A stretch of DNA of 64,000 nt from CAZUMW01 sp964621615 (GTDB taxonomy: Bacteria > Desulfobacterota > WTBG01 > CAIYCZ01 > CAIRTM01). Of this stretch, positions 18,285 through 27,871 are shown one piece after another. Both the position numbers and the translations under genes were made by a program. The notes below the pieces were generated by a model. The model was not told where the DNA came from. It saw nothing but the letters and a program-made list of their open reading frames with translations, and ran no database searches. The stretch is from NCBI GenBank assembly GCA_964621615.1, contig CAZUMW010000004.1, forward strand, positions 62,001-126,000, in the 5' to 3' direction. Numbering within the stretch: position 1 is the first letter of the stretch; every line of letters begins with the position of its first letter.

Positions 18285-19760
18285 TTATTTACCATCAGCC
18301 CGTCCCCTTTTTTTCCGCACTGACAGCTCATACAGATCCCGGTACTGTCCTGCTGACTGATGCCATGAGAAATCGCAGCTCATAGCGTTGCGTATCATTT
18401 TTTCCCATCGGTCTTTTTGTTCGTAGAGCGATACCGCTCTGCCGACCGCTTCGGTCATGGATTCGCTGTCATAGGTATCAAAAACGATGCCGTTACCCTT
18501 TTCCGGGTCGGCAGTGCTGTCAGTGATCGTGTCAGCCAGACCCCCGGTAGCGCGCACCACCGGTATGGTGCCGTATCTGAGGCTGTAAATCTGATTGAGA
18601 CCGCAGGGCTCATACCGCGACGGCATCAGAAACATATCGCACCCTGCCTCAATTTTATGCGCAAGCCCATTGTCATATGCAGCAATAAAACACAGCTGCC
18701 CCGGGTATCGCCCGGCAAGAGCCCGCAGCCGCCTGTGATATTTTTCATCTCCCGTGCCGAGAATAATTATACCGGCTCCCGTACGAATGAGCGCAGGCAT
18801 TGCTCTACACACAAGATCAAATCCCTTCTGCTCTGCAAGCCGTGAAATCATTCCAATAAGCGGCCGGCTCATCATTTCGACAGGCAGCCCGCAGCGCTGC
18901 ACGAGATCCTCTTTGCACCGTCGTTTTCTCCAGAGACTTTTAACGCTGTATCGCGCAGAAATCAGGGCATCGGCAGAGGGGTTCCATACCGAATAGTCCG
19001 CCCCGTTCAGGACTCCGTATAGATCATTTTTTCTGTCAGCAAGTATCCCCTCCATACCGCACCCGTATTCCTTTGTCTGTATTTCACGGCTGTATGTCGG
19101 ACTGACCGTTGTAATTATATCAGCATACACAATTGCGGCTTTCAAAAAGCATATATTACCCCAGTACTCCACCCCGTGTATCCCGAAATACGATGGCGGC
19201 AATCCGGTAAAGCCGAACGTTTCCTTGCTGAATATTCCCTGATATCCGATATTATGTATGGTAAACAGCGTCGCTGTGCGCTCAAAGAACGGTACGGTTT
19301 TAAAAATACTGTTCAGATATGCAGGAATCAAACCGGCCTGCCAGTCATTGCAGTGAATAACATCAGGGCGGAAGCCGGTTTGTATGCACAGCTCAGCAGC
19401 AGCCTTGCAGAAAAAAATAAAGCGCTCTGCATTGTCAGGATAATCGCCGCTGGAGTTTCCGTAGAGGTGGTCCCGGTCGTAATACTCATCACACTGAACA
19501 AGGTACACAGGAACGCCGCCCGAAAGGTGTGACTGCCAGATTTTTGCTGCATGCATCCTGTGTCCGACATGGGCCCCGAGATAATCAACGATGCAGTCCA
19601 CAGAATGGCCCGCCTGCTTTGTCGTTGAATAGCAGGGGGTTATCACACGGACATCGCAGCTGTGCTCTGACAGGTACCGGGGCAGCGCTCCTGACACATC
19701 TGCAAGCCCGCCTGTCTTGGCAAAAGGGACGACTTCCGGGGAGACAAACAGGACATTCAC
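18285..19760 (-). CDS. glgA: Glycogen synthase (ADP-glucose type)
   Basis: The frame is open to 19814, but a GTG at 19758-19760 with GAGGGG seven bases upstream gives VNVLFVSPEVVPFAKTGGLADV as N-terminus, where GlgA proteins normally start; 491 residues results. The KTGGLADV motif binds ADP-glucose. The GT-B C-terminal domain shows SRLAEQKGFDLV, GTGDEKY and PSRYEPCGLNQIYSLRYGT. It elongates alpha-1,4-glucan from ADP-glucose. The supplier of that substrate, glgC, is in the window at about 39.2 kb but in a different operon. The gene is convergent with plsX and divergent from the PilZ gene. Confidence 0.92.
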   Translation of the reverse strand: MNVLFVSPEVVPFAKTGGLADVSGALPRYLSEHSCDVRVITPCYSTTKQAGHSVDCIVDYLGAHVGHRMHAAKIWQSHLSGGVPVYLVQCDEYYDRDHLYGNSSGDYPDNAERFIFFCKAAAELCIQTGFRPDVIHCNDWQAGLIPAYLNSIFKTVPFFERTATLFTIHNIGYQGIFSKETFGFTGLPPSYFGIHGVEYWGNICFLKAAIVYADIITTVSPTYSREIQTKEYGCGMEGILADRKNDLYGVLNGADYSVWNPSADALISARYSVKSLWRKRRCKEDLVQRCGLPVEMMSRPLIGMISRLAEQKGFDLVCRAMPALIRTGAGIIILGTGDEKYHRRLRALAGRYPGQLCFIAAYDNGLAHKIEAGCDMFLMPSRYEPCGLNQIYSLRYGTIPVVRATGGLADTITDSTADPEKGNGIVFDTYDSESMTEAVGRAVSLYEQKDRWEKMIRNAMSCDFSWHQSAGQYRDLYELSVRKKRGRADGK

Positions 19761-20048
19761 TGGTGAACCCCTCACATACTCCGGATCGGAATCATTTTTA
19801 AGCGGACACAGCACAGCGGGGCTGAGCCGCGCGGAACAAGTTCAGCACTTACATTGTCAATCACCGGGGCACCCCGCATCGTGCTGCGTTATCGTTCATT
19901 TTTGTTTAATAATTACAGCAAATATGCCGAAAATATGGTACACGAATATATATCATTTTTTTTTATTTTTTTCCAACCATGAGATTATTCTGCAGGTGTG
20001 AGATACAATTACACCAGGCAGATACTGCACGATAGTTAAATAGTTGTC

Positions 20049-20906
20049 ATGGCCGCATATATTATCATCTCTTCACTTCTCATCTGCATATTGTGTATCG
20101 CTCTGGTCATAGTATTATCAAAAAGATATGCGCGTTCTGATTCAAAATCAGCTGCTGCACAGCAGTCCCCCCCCCTTCTTGATGTTCTTGAGGACCCAAA
20201 ACAGATCCGCTCCACGCTGGGAACCATAGACGGAACGCGCACTAATTTAAAAATCAGGCTGAACAACCGGGGACAGCCCTTCACCTCGTCTGTGCTTAAT
20301 GTGGCGAGCGATCACATCCTTATTGATGCGCTGTTTCCCTATGAGGGTAACGATCTTATTCATGATACGCGCTTTCTTAATGTTGAGTTCGTATTAAAAA
20401 AAAAGGCGCACATTCCCTATCAGTTCACCTCTTCCTTTATATCAAAAGAAACCTATAATAATTTCCCGGCAATAAAAATACACCTCCCGCACGCAATAAA
20501 ACGCGACCAGAAGCGCAACTACCACCGGATAGAGCCGTCAGTCAGCGATCCTGTGTTTGTTCAGTTCACGCTCGATAACGCCTGCTATAAAAATAAGGCC
20601 GCCAATATCAGCGGCGGCGGTGTGGGATTCTACACCAGTCTTTCCGGTGCCGCCCTCTGGCCCGGACGAAAAATACATGACGTATGCATATTTCTGACTG
20701 AACCGATATCGGTGCTGTCCCTTTCCGTCATCCATACAATTCACAACTATAATAATCCCGTATTCATAGACAATAAACCTGCATATTATTACTGCGGAGC
20801 CGAGTTTGACGAGATTGACAAACAAACCCGTGATATAATAATTAGATATGTAATCGAAAAAGAGCGAAAAGAGCTGAAGCGACTTAACAGAACCCTTTCA
20901 GGCTAA
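20049..20906 (+). CDS. Membrane-anchored PilZ-domain protein (c-di-GMP receptor)
   Basis: 285 residues. One N-terminal membrane helix (about 4-24) precedes a YcgR-like N-terminal domain (about 50-150) and a PilZ domain. The c-di-GMP-binding signature is present: RNYHR (156-160) as the RxxxR motif and NISGGG (186-191) as the (D/N)xSxxG motif. Proteins of this type bind cyclic di-GMP and change motility, secretion or polysaccharide output. The next gene (133 bp on, same strand) is a PilB/GspE-like ATPase with many MshEN repeats, another c-di-GMP-binding module, which suggests common control by this second messenger. Confidence 0.85.
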   Translation: MAAYIIISSLLICILCIALVIVLSKRYARSDSKSAAAQQSPPLLDVLEDPKQIRSTLGTIDGTRTNLKIRLNNRGQPFTSSVLNVASDHILIDALFPYEGNDLIHDTRFLNVEFVLKKKAHIPYQFTSSFISKETYNNFPAIKIHLPHAIKRDQKRNYHRIEPSVSDPVFVQFTLDNACYKNKAANISGGGVGFYTSLSGAALWPGRKIHDVCIFLTEPISVLSLSVIHTIHNYNNPVFIDNKPAYYYCGAEFDEIDKQTRDIIIRYVIEKERKELKRLNRTLSG

Positions 20907-21039
20907 TAGCTTTTGTGCCGATAAATTTTAAAATTACAACTTAAGAATACTGCTTCGAGAAACGATATATAGTAAAATATAAATATTCTAAAAATTACGT
21001 AACAGTATATCATCTAAACGCAATACATTTTTAATTATT

Positions 21040-23709
21040 ATGTCAAAAACGTCAGATAAACCGACAGATCAGAAGCAGCCTGCCGGCTCTCAGCTCCGCA
21101 TCGGTGAACTGCTCATTAAAGAAGGGTTCATTACAGAGAAAGAGCTGCAACAGGCGCTTGAGATTCAGAAAAAAGAGCACGAATTCGCCACGCTGCCGCT
21201 GGGACACGTGCTGATAAAGCTTGGCGTGCTCACCGAAGACGATCTTCAGGAAGCGCTCAACCATCCCAATCTCAGAAAAAATCTCGGCTCTTTAGCAGTT
21301 GAAAAAGGGCTCATTTCAAAATCCGATCTGCAGATGGTTCTCACCAACAAAAAGCCCGGTCAGCTTATCGGCGAGCTGCTTATCAGCTACGGGCTGCTCA
21401 GCAGAGACGATATCGGCAGGCTGCTTCAGGAGCAGGTTAACTCACCGAAGCTGGGAGAAGTGCTCGTTGATCTAAAAATCATAACTGAAAAAGACCTGCA
21501 TGAAGCGCTGAAGAAACAGAAAACGACACGGGCCCTTGGGGAAATACTCTGCGATCTAAACATGATTTCCCCGCTTGATCTCAATTACGTTCTTGAAAAA
21601 TACAACAAGCAGATCGGCATTGCGGAAATATTACGAAAGCTCGATTACATCGACGATGACAAACTCGTTGAGTGCAAAAAAGAGCAGGCACAGACATCCC
21701 AGCCGCTTGGTAAAATACTGATCAGTAAAAAGTTTATTTCCCCCGAACAGCTGCAGGCTGCATATTCAAAAAAATACAACATACCGTTTATGCAGCTTAA
21801 TGATTTTGCATACTCAACAAACGACAAAAAGCAGCTTTCAAACATAATTTCCCAGAAATACGCAGAAACAAATCTTATTCTGCCCCTGAGCCTCATAGAC
21901 AAAAAGCTGACCCTCGCCATCTCTCAGCCAGAGCGGATTAATTACGCCAACGAGCTTAAAAAGCTGTACCCCCACCTGACGCTCGATTTTATGCTCATTA
22001 CGGATGAAAAATTCGAGGAGCTTTTTGAAATACTCTACAGCAAAAAGCTGAGCTCCCTTGACGTTGCTGAAGAGGAGACCGCAGATCCCACTGAAGATAT
22101 CGATTTCATGGAAATAGACCTGAATGAAGATATTGACGATGCTGATGACAAAAGCCCCCTGTACGGAACGCAGGATCTTGAAGCCGAAGAGCTGGTCAAC
22201 TTCATTGTTAAATACGGCATACTCAACAATGCAAGCGATATTCATATTGAGCAGGACAGGATTGGCCCGAAACTGAGATACCGCATCGACGGCATACTGC
22301 AGGAGCCGGCGGTTGAGTGGCTGAAAAAAAAGCTCCCTGAAAAAATCGGCTCCATTGTATCCCGCATTAAAATCATGTCAAATCTTGATATTGCAGAAAA
22401 AAGGATTCCGCAGGACGGCGTTTTCCGCATAAATTATTATGACAAGGCCACAAACCAGAAATTTGATCTTGACTTCCGCGTTGCAACCTGCAGGGCAATT
22501 GTCGGTGAAAACGTGACCATTCGCATTCTTGACTCACGGAAGGCTAATGTCGGCATTGATAATTTAAATCACTCCCCTCACGTTATCGACCCCTTAAAAA
22601 AGCTGCTCAAGAGCCCCGCAGGCATGATTCTGGTTTCCGGCCCGACCGGCAGCGGCAAATCCTCCACACTGTACGGGGCGCTCCAGTATGTGTATAATCC
22701 GGGCGTTAAAATAATTACCGCAGAGGACCCTATTGAATACAGCTTTCCCGGCATCATGCAAACACAAATTCAGCCAAAGATCGGCATAACGTTTTCGCGT
22801 CTCCTTCGCTCCTTTCTGCGCCTTGACCCGGACATCATTCTTGTCGGTGAAATGCGTGACGAGGAGACCTCGCAGATCGGCTTTGATGCGGCACAGACCG
22901 GTCATCTTCTTCTCAGCACCATTCATACAAACGACTCCATAAGCGCCGTATCCCGGCTAACCGACCTGAATATAGAATACAGCCAGATGGCTTCCTCGCT
23001 GCTTGCGGTGCTTGCCCAGCGCCTGATTCGTCAAATCTGCCCGCTGTGCAAAAAAGAATACATTCCCAGCGAAGACGAGTGGGGCGTGCTTTTTGACTCC
23101 TATCCCTCACACCTAACCTTTTACAAGGGAGAGGGGTGCGAATCATGTAATTTCTCGGGCTACAAGGGTCGAACCCTTATCTCTGAAGTATTCATTGTCG
23201 ACAAGGAAATAGGCGCTGCGCTCAACCAGGGGGTCAGCGAGGATCAAATTAAAAAAATCGCTCTCGAGTCGGGCATGAAAACAATGCTTGACGACGGGCT
23301 GCTGAAGCTCCACGATACAACGCTCAGCGAAATCCTTCGCGTTATTCCTCACGATATGATAAAAACATTCCGATCGCGAAAGCAGTTTCAGGCCGACGTT
23401 AACGATCTTATTGACAACCTTTTTGACGGAACAGGCAATCAGGCACAGGAAAATCTGGCACCGGCGTCGTTTACGCTGTCCGACCCGGCCGCCGAGCGAA
23501 ACACAGTGGAAAGCATGCTGAACAAATATGCACAGGTCAGAAAAACGCTTGAAAACAAAAGCGAGGACACGGTTGATAAATCCCTTTTTCATGAATTTAT
23601 TCATGAAAACTTCAATAAAATACAGCAGCGCTTCAACTGCAAATCTATACGCTTTACTATCCAGCCTCAAAACGGGCACGCGGAAATTTCCGCACAGGCA
23701 CAGGATTAG
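21040..23709 (+). CDS. PilB/GspE-family secretion ATPase with expanded MshEN-repeat N-terminus
   Basis: 889 residues, well above the usual 500-580. Residues about 20-245 hold roughly eight tandem copies of the MshEN motif (pattern xLGxxLxxxGxLxxxxLxxAL), for example IGELLIKEGFITEKELQQAL (21-40), then copies at about 54, 82, 109, 138, 166, 193 and 223. Family proteins usually have one to three. MshEN binds c-di-GMP in MshE. The ATPase core has Walker A GPTGSGKS (534-541), the Asp box AEDPIEY (561-567), Walker B PDIILVGE and the His box TGHLLLSTIHTND. A zinc-binding tetracysteine (C667, C670, C700, C703) follows, as in GspE/PilB. A C-terminal extension of about 150 residues is not recognised. 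It should power a type IV pilus or type II secretion-like machine; no pilin or secretin gene is in the window. Confidence 0.88.
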   Translation: MSKTSDKPTDQKQPAGSQLRIGELLIKEGFITEKELQQALEIQKKEHEFATLPLGHVLIKLGVLTEDDLQEALNHPNLRKNLGSLAVEKGLISKSDLQMVLTNKKPGQLIGELLISYGLLSRDDIGRLLQEQVNSPKLGEVLVDLKIITEKDLHEALKKQKTTRALGEILCDLNMISPLDLNYVLEKYNKQIGIAEILRKLDYIDDDKLVECKKEQAQTSQPLGKILISKKFISPEQLQAAYSKKYNIPFMQLNDFAYSTNDKKQLSNIISQKYAETNLILPLSLIDKKLTLAISQPERINYANELKKLYPHLTLDFMLITDEKFEELFEILYSKKLSSLDVAEEETADPTEDIDFMEIDLNEDIDDADDKSPLYGTQDLEAEELVNFIVKYGILNNASDIHIEQDRIGPKLRYRIDGILQEPAVEWLKKKLPEKIGSIVSRIKIMSNLDIAEKRIPQDGVFRINYYDKATNQKFDLDFRVATCRAIVGENVTIRILDSRKANVGIDNLNHSPHVIDPLKKLLKSPAGMILVSGPTGSGKSSTLYGALQYVYNPGVKIITAEDPIEYSFPGIMQTQIQPKIGITFSRLLRSFLRLDPDIILVGEMRDEETSQIGFDAAQTGHLLLSTIHTNDSISAVSRLTDLNIEYSQMASSLLAVLAQRLIRQICPLCKKEYIPSEDEWGVLFDSYPSHLTFYKGEGCESCNFSGYKGRTLISEVFIVDKEIGAALNQGVSEDQIKKIALESGMKTMLDDGLLKLHDTTLSEILRVIPHDMIKTFRSRKQFQADVNDLIDNLFDGTGNQAQENLAPASFTLSDPAAERNTVESMLNKYAQVRKTLENKSEDTVDKSLFHEFIHENFNKIQQRFNCKSIRFTIQPQNGHAEISAQAQD

Positions 23710-23718
23710 TTTCTGATC

Positions 23719-25098
23719 ATGACAAAAACGATTACAGTAACCAGCGGAAAAGGCGGCGTCGGGAAGACAAATCTCGTTGTCAACATGGCAATGCAGCTTG
23801 CCGCACTTGATTACCGCACATGTGTATTTGACGCGGATCTCGGACTGGCAAATATCAATATAGTATGCGGCCTGTATCCCGAGCACACTGTGGAGGATGT
23901 CGTGCTGCGCGACAAGTCGCTGTCAGATATCATTATAAAAAACTATCACGGAATTGATGTTATTCCCGGCAGCTCGGGTGTTGAAAAAATAGCCAATCTG
24001 GACAGCGCGCAGCTCAGTACTCTTGTCAGCTCCTTTTCAATTCTTGACCAATACGATTATCTGTTTTTTGACACCGCTGCGGGGGTGTCAAAAAACGTTA
24101 TTTCATTCTGCCTTTCTTCCAGTGAGATTATCTGCATTATAACCCCGGAGCCGACATCGCTTACCGATGCATATGCGCTGCTTAAAATTCTGTATTTGAA
24201 CGGTGTGAAAGGCCCGGTAAAAATCGTTGTCAATCAGTGCAAAAACACCACGATCGCCCGGCAGACATACACCCGCTTCAAGGATGTAGTGCAAAAATAT
24301 CTCAACATCGATATTCAGGCTCTCGGCGTTGTGCTGACAGACCCTCACATCTCAGAATCCGTCGGCAAGCAGCGCCCATTCATTTCTCTGTATCCCAACA
24401 CAGTTGCCACGAAATGCATAAAATCCATCGCAAACAATCTCCAGGGCAAAAAGGGCGCCACATTTTCCGGCCGCTCCGTGGGCGAATTCTGGACATCGTT
24501 TGTCCGCCATTTTACAAGCCGCCTCAACCTTTCATCTGCGCCTTCAGCATCCCGGGAAAAAAGCTCCGGCAGCAAAGCCGCAGCCGCCCCGGCAGCCGAA
24601 TCGGACAAAACCGCTGAAGCGGGGGCTCAGGCCCCAGTGACATTGACGCCCGCACCCGGCGCCGCCACTGCTGCCGGGCAGGAAGCGCCCGGCGCACCCG
24701 GGAATCAGGATGCCGCATCAGCAGAAAGCCAGGCAGCTGCTGTGCAGCAGCAGCCGATCACAGATACCTCTTCCGGCTCTGAAACTTCAGCACCAGATGT
24801 TCACGCAGCAGCACAGCATACCGGCATCAGGAGCACGCAGAGCGAACCGGGATCTCAAAAGCAGGCCATGCCTGCCGGGCTGGATGCTTCACACGTATAC
24901 CCGTTGATGGAAAGCCTTGCCAGCAGCTTAACGTCCATATCTGAAGATATCAGCGCTCTGCGAGCATCCATTCAGGAAAATGGCCACGGTCTTTCATCCG
25001 CAAAACAAAACAGCGGCGGACCGGCAGATTCAGATCGTCATCCTCACATACCGCTTGATTTCGATAAATATGTTGAAAATCGCAACAGGGCCAAATAA
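23719..25098 (+). CDS. MinD/FlhG-like P-loop ATPase with long low-complexity C-terminus
   Basis: 459 residues, 9 bp after the secretion ATPase. Residues 1-260 form a MinD/ParA-family ATPase: deviant Walker A GKGGVGKT (10-17), DADLGLANINIV (switch I, typical of FlhG/FleN/MinD), FFDTAAGVS (Walker B) and VVNQCKN. FlhG-type proteins set number and place of flagella or pili. Residues about 270-440 are rich in Ala, Pro, Ser and Gln with no predicted fold, ending in a short region with heptad character. The terminal MinD amphipathic helix is not obvious. Coupling to a PilB-like ATPase and HDOD protein suggests control of position or assembly of that machine. Confidence 0.85.
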   Translation: MTKTITVTSGKGGVGKTNLVVNMAMQLAALDYRTCVFDADLGLANINIVCGLYPEHTVEDVVLRDKSLSDIIIKNYHGIDVIPGSSGVEKIANLDSAQLSTLVSSFSILDQYDYLFFDTAAGVSKNVISFCLSSSEIICIITPEPTSLTDAYALLKILYLNGVKGPVKIVVNQCKNTTIARQTYTRFKDVVQKYLNIDIQALGVVLTDPHISESVGKQRPFISLYPNTVATKCIKSIANNLQGKKGATFSGRSVGEFWTSFVRHFTSRLNLSSAPSASREKSSGSKAAAAPAAESDKTAEAGAQAPVTLTPAPGAATAAGQEAPGAPGNQDAASAESQAAAVQQQPITDTSSGSETSAPDVHAAAQHTGIRSTQSEPGSQKQAMPAGLDASHVYPLMESLASSLTSISEDISALRASIQENGHGLSSAKQNSGGPADSDRHPHIPLDFDKYVENRNRAK

Positions 25099-25099
25099 C

Positions 25100-25981
25100 A
25101 TGACCGATGCTCAGATAAACCGTATTGTCAAAACTATAGAGGATATCCCCACCCTGCCTATTATTACTCAGCAGATCCAGAGCCTGTTTCGCAACGACGA
25201 AGCATCAATACAGGAAATTGAGTCAATAATACAAAAAGACCCCCCGCTTGCCGCAAAGCTGCTCAAGCTGGTGAATTCGTCATTTTACGGCCTGCTGAAC
25301 AAAATCAGCTCTATAGACCATGCGCTTGTTATACTTGGTTTTCGCGAGGTTAAAAATGTTGTACTGGGGTTTTCCATCCAAAACATGTTCAAGCATGAAG
25401 ATACCAGCTTCGATCGCTCCCGGTTCTGGAAGCACTCAATCATATGCAGTCAGATATCAAAGCACCTCGGCAAATATTTCAATATAGTTGATGACGGCAC
25501 GTTTTTGCTTTCAGGGCTTATACACGATATAGGAAAGCTGGTAATCGATCAGTATTTTCAGGAGGATTTTGAGAGCGTGCTTCAATACATCAGCACCAAC
25601 AACTGCACGTTCAGTCAGGCCGAAAAGGAAATACTTGGGGTAACACACTATCAAATAGGCGCAAAGCTGCTTCAAAAATGGCATTTCCCCAAAAAAGTCA
25701 CTATGCAGATTTTTTATCACCACGCTCCCTGGCACGATAAAAATTTCACCTCCGGCTCCATCATTATATACCTTGCCAACATTTTAACAAAGCTGAGCGG
25801 CTATACCTGTATTGAGGGAGAGCTGGAAATCAAGGAATCCGACATAGTTGATTCAGCCGTGATAAAATTTCTCAACAAAAGCGGCTTTGATCTTGATCGC
25901 GACTCCTTTGACAACCTCGTTCTTCAGATAAACGAGCTTATTTCAGCAGAGCGAAACAATGTGCTAAACATATTCGATTAG
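25100..25981 (+). CDS. HDOD-domain signalling protein
   Basis: The frame is open to 24980 inside the previous gene, but the ATG at 25100, one base after the preceding stop and with CAGGG upstream, is the likely start; 293 residues. The HDOD domain covers about residues 5-205: IEDIPTLPIITQQI, IIQKDPPLAAKLLKLVNSSF, ALVILGFREVKNVVLGFS and an HD-like region with LIHDIGKLV. HDOD proteins are non-catalytic or degenerate HD relatives found in signalling, often with c-di-GMP and chemotaxis or pilus functions. Here HDIGK retains the His-Asp pair. It is translationally coupled to the MinD-like gene. Confidence 0.87.
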   Translation: MTDAQINRIVKTIEDIPTLPIITQQIQSLFRNDEASIQEIESIIQKDPPLAAKLLKLVNSSFYGLLNKISSIDHALVILGFREVKNVVLGFSIQNMFKHEDTSFDRSRFWKHSIICSQISKHLGKYFNIVDDGTFLLSGLIHDIGKLVIDQYFQEDFESVLQYISTNNCTFSQAEKEILGVTHYQIGAKLLQKWHFPKKVTMQIFYHHAPWHDKNFTSGSIIIYLANILTKLSGYTCIEGELEIKESDIVDSAVIKFLNKSGFDLDRDSFDNLVLQINELISAERNNVLNIFD

Positions 25982-26241
25982 CGCTTCGCGCATCGCTGAA
26001 GATTCGCCCAATCTGCTTCCTTACATCCGCTTCCTCTTCTGCAATTCAATTTGACTACCCCGTTTGCGTGATATATAACGGTTCAATAGCATACATCATA
26101 GCCGGCTGGTGCTCATTCCGTTGGAGGTCAGGACTGCTGGACCCTGGCGTTGCCTCTGGAGAAAAAGCAGCTATGCATGATCTGATATTATCGGCTCAAC
26201 AAGCGCACCCACAGCAAAATGCAAATCAAACTGAGGTATAT

Positions 26242-26406
26242 ATGCCGTTAACGTTTGCCGAAAAAATCGAACAGCTTATCAAAAAAACCGGCCACATACC
26301 GCCGCATGAGGTAATGCACCTTCTACAGCGCGCAGAACATGCCCCCGAAATCGATATTGACAGGGAAATGCAGGACCTGTACAAAAAATATGATAAACAG
26401 CAATAA
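26242..26406 (+). CDS. Small protein of unknown function (54 residues)
   Basis: The start at 26242 has GAGG five bases upstream; an in-frame extension to 26068 exists but looks less protein-like. The product begins MPLTFAEKIEQLIKKTG and is mostly helical and charged, with a HIPPHEVMHLL segment in the middle and a basic tail. No family was recognised. It lies 260 bp after the HDOD gene and 83 bp before trkA, on the same strand. Confidence 0.55.
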   Translation: MPLTFAEKIEQLIKKTGHIPPHEVMHLLQRAEHAPEIDIDREMQDLYKKYDKQQ

Positions 26407-26489
26407 TATACACCACACGAAACCGTTTCATACTGCAACAATACACAGCGGCCCTTTTTGAAGCGGTCGCCCCATCCAAGGGGTTGTCA

Positions 26490-27854
26490 ATGAGCATAAT
26501 AATTATCGGCGCAGGTGAAATCGGATATCATGTAGCCCGCCGCCTGTCTTTTGAAAAAAAAGACATTACCATCATTGATAAAGATGGAGAAAAAATAAAA
26601 AAAATTCAGGATTCACTCGACGTGCAGACAGTGCGGGCAAGCGGCAGCTCCCCGATCGCCCTTTCTGAAGCCGGCGTCGATTATGCGGACATACTCATCT
26701 CGGTCACCGACAGCGACGAGCTCAACATGGTCTCATGCCTTGTGGCAACGGCCCAGGCTAAAATCCCCACAAAAATAGCTCGCGTTCGAAACCTTGAATA
26801 TATGTACGCCTCAGAGATATTTGCCAAGGATCACCTTAACATCGATCTGGTTATCAATCCTGATTTCGAGGCCGTATCCTCAATGGTAAAGCTCTTCCGG
26901 GTTCCAGGCGCTGTTGATGTTGTGGATTTCAATGAGGGCCGGGTGAAGCTTATCGGCATGAAAATACAAAACAAGTTATTTTATGATGGGGTGACCCTCA
27001 AGGAGCTTCGGGGAAAAAGTTCGGTCGAGGATCTGGTCGTGACAGCCGTGTATCGCAACGATGAGGTTATCATTCCGCGCGGCAGGGATAAAATTTATTA
27101 CAATGATTTCATCTATGCTATCACAGCCGAAAAAAACATAAACACAATGATGAATTTTTTCGGCAGAGACTATCAGGAAATAAAAAAAGCAATGATAATC
27201 GGCGGCGGCAATATCGGCATGCTGCTTGCTAAAGAGTTTGAAAAAATGAAAATTGCGACAAAGCTCATTGACTCTGATACAGCGCGGTGCCAAAAGCTGG
27301 CCGATGAGCTTAACAAAACGGTGGTGCTGCATCACGGAGGCGAAGTCGAAAAAATTCTTGCAGAGGAATATATAGAGGACACCGATATTTTTATCTCTGT
27401 TACCGAAGATGAGGAAGACAACATTCTTCTTTCGCTGCTGGCAAAACAAAAGGGTGCAAAAAAAGCGATTTCGCTCATTCAAAACATGATGTATACACAG
27501 CTGGTTTCACGTCTGGGCATAGATCTTGTCATTAACCCGAATCTGTGTACGGTAAACCGTATTCTTCAATTTATCAGAAAAGGCAAAATCCTTTCAGTGG
27601 CTTCTTTTTTTGAGAAAAATGCAGAAGCTATTGAAGCTGTCGCCCTTGAAACCTCTGATCTGGTTAACAAGCCGATCTCGAAGCTTCACTTTCCCAAAAA
27701 CGCAGTAATAGGCGCAATTATACACGAAGATAAGCTGATCATTCCCAAGGGATCGAGCGTTATACTGCCCGGGGACAGGGTTATTATTTTCGCTCTGTCC
27801 AGCGCGATACCACAGGTTGAGAAAATGCTCATGGTAAAGCTTGAATACTGGTAA
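26490..27854 (+). CDS. trkA: Trk potassium uptake regulatory subunit TrkA
   Basis: 454 residues from the ATG at 26490, which has AAGGGG seven bases upstream (a TTG two codons earlier is weaker). Two tandem RCK_N/RCK_C units are visible. Each RCK_N has a Rossmann glycine motif: IIIIGAGEIGYHVAR at the start and AMIIGGGNIGMLLAKEF near residue 231, binding NAD(H) or ATP. Membrane-peripheral TrkA gates the TrkH channel encoded 17 bp downstream. Confidence 0.95.
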   Translation: MSIIIIGAGEIGYHVARRLSFEKKDITIIDKDGEKIKKIQDSLDVQTVRASGSSPIALSEAGVDYADILISVTDSDELNMVSCLVATAQAKIPTKIARVRNLEYMYASEIFAKDHLNIDLVINPDFEAVSSMVKLFRVPGAVDVVDFNEGRVKLIGMKIQNKLFYDGVTLKELRGKSSVEDLVVTAVYRNDEVIIPRGRDKIYYNDFIYAITAEKNINTMMNFFGRDYQEIKKAMIIGGGNIGMLLAKEFEKMKIATKLIDSDTARCQKLADELNKTVVLHHGGEVEKILAEEYIEDTDIFISVTEDEEDNILLSLLAKQKGAKKAISLIQNMMYTQLVSRLGIDLVINPNLCTVNRILQFIRKGKILSVASFFEKNAEAIEAVALETSDLVNKPISKLHFPKNAVIGAIIHEDKLIIPKGSSVILPGDRVIIFALSSAIPQVEKMLMVKLEYW

Positions 27855-27871
27855 TACATTTTTTTTCACTG

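Noticed and set aside
18285..19814. ATG-type start of glgA at 19814
   Set aside because: GTG at 19760 has a good ribosome-binding site and gives the standard GlgA N-terminus.
24980..25099. N-terminal extension of the HDOD protein
   Set aside because: It overlaps the MinD-like gene and lacks a start signal; the ATG at 25100 is coupled to the preceding stop.
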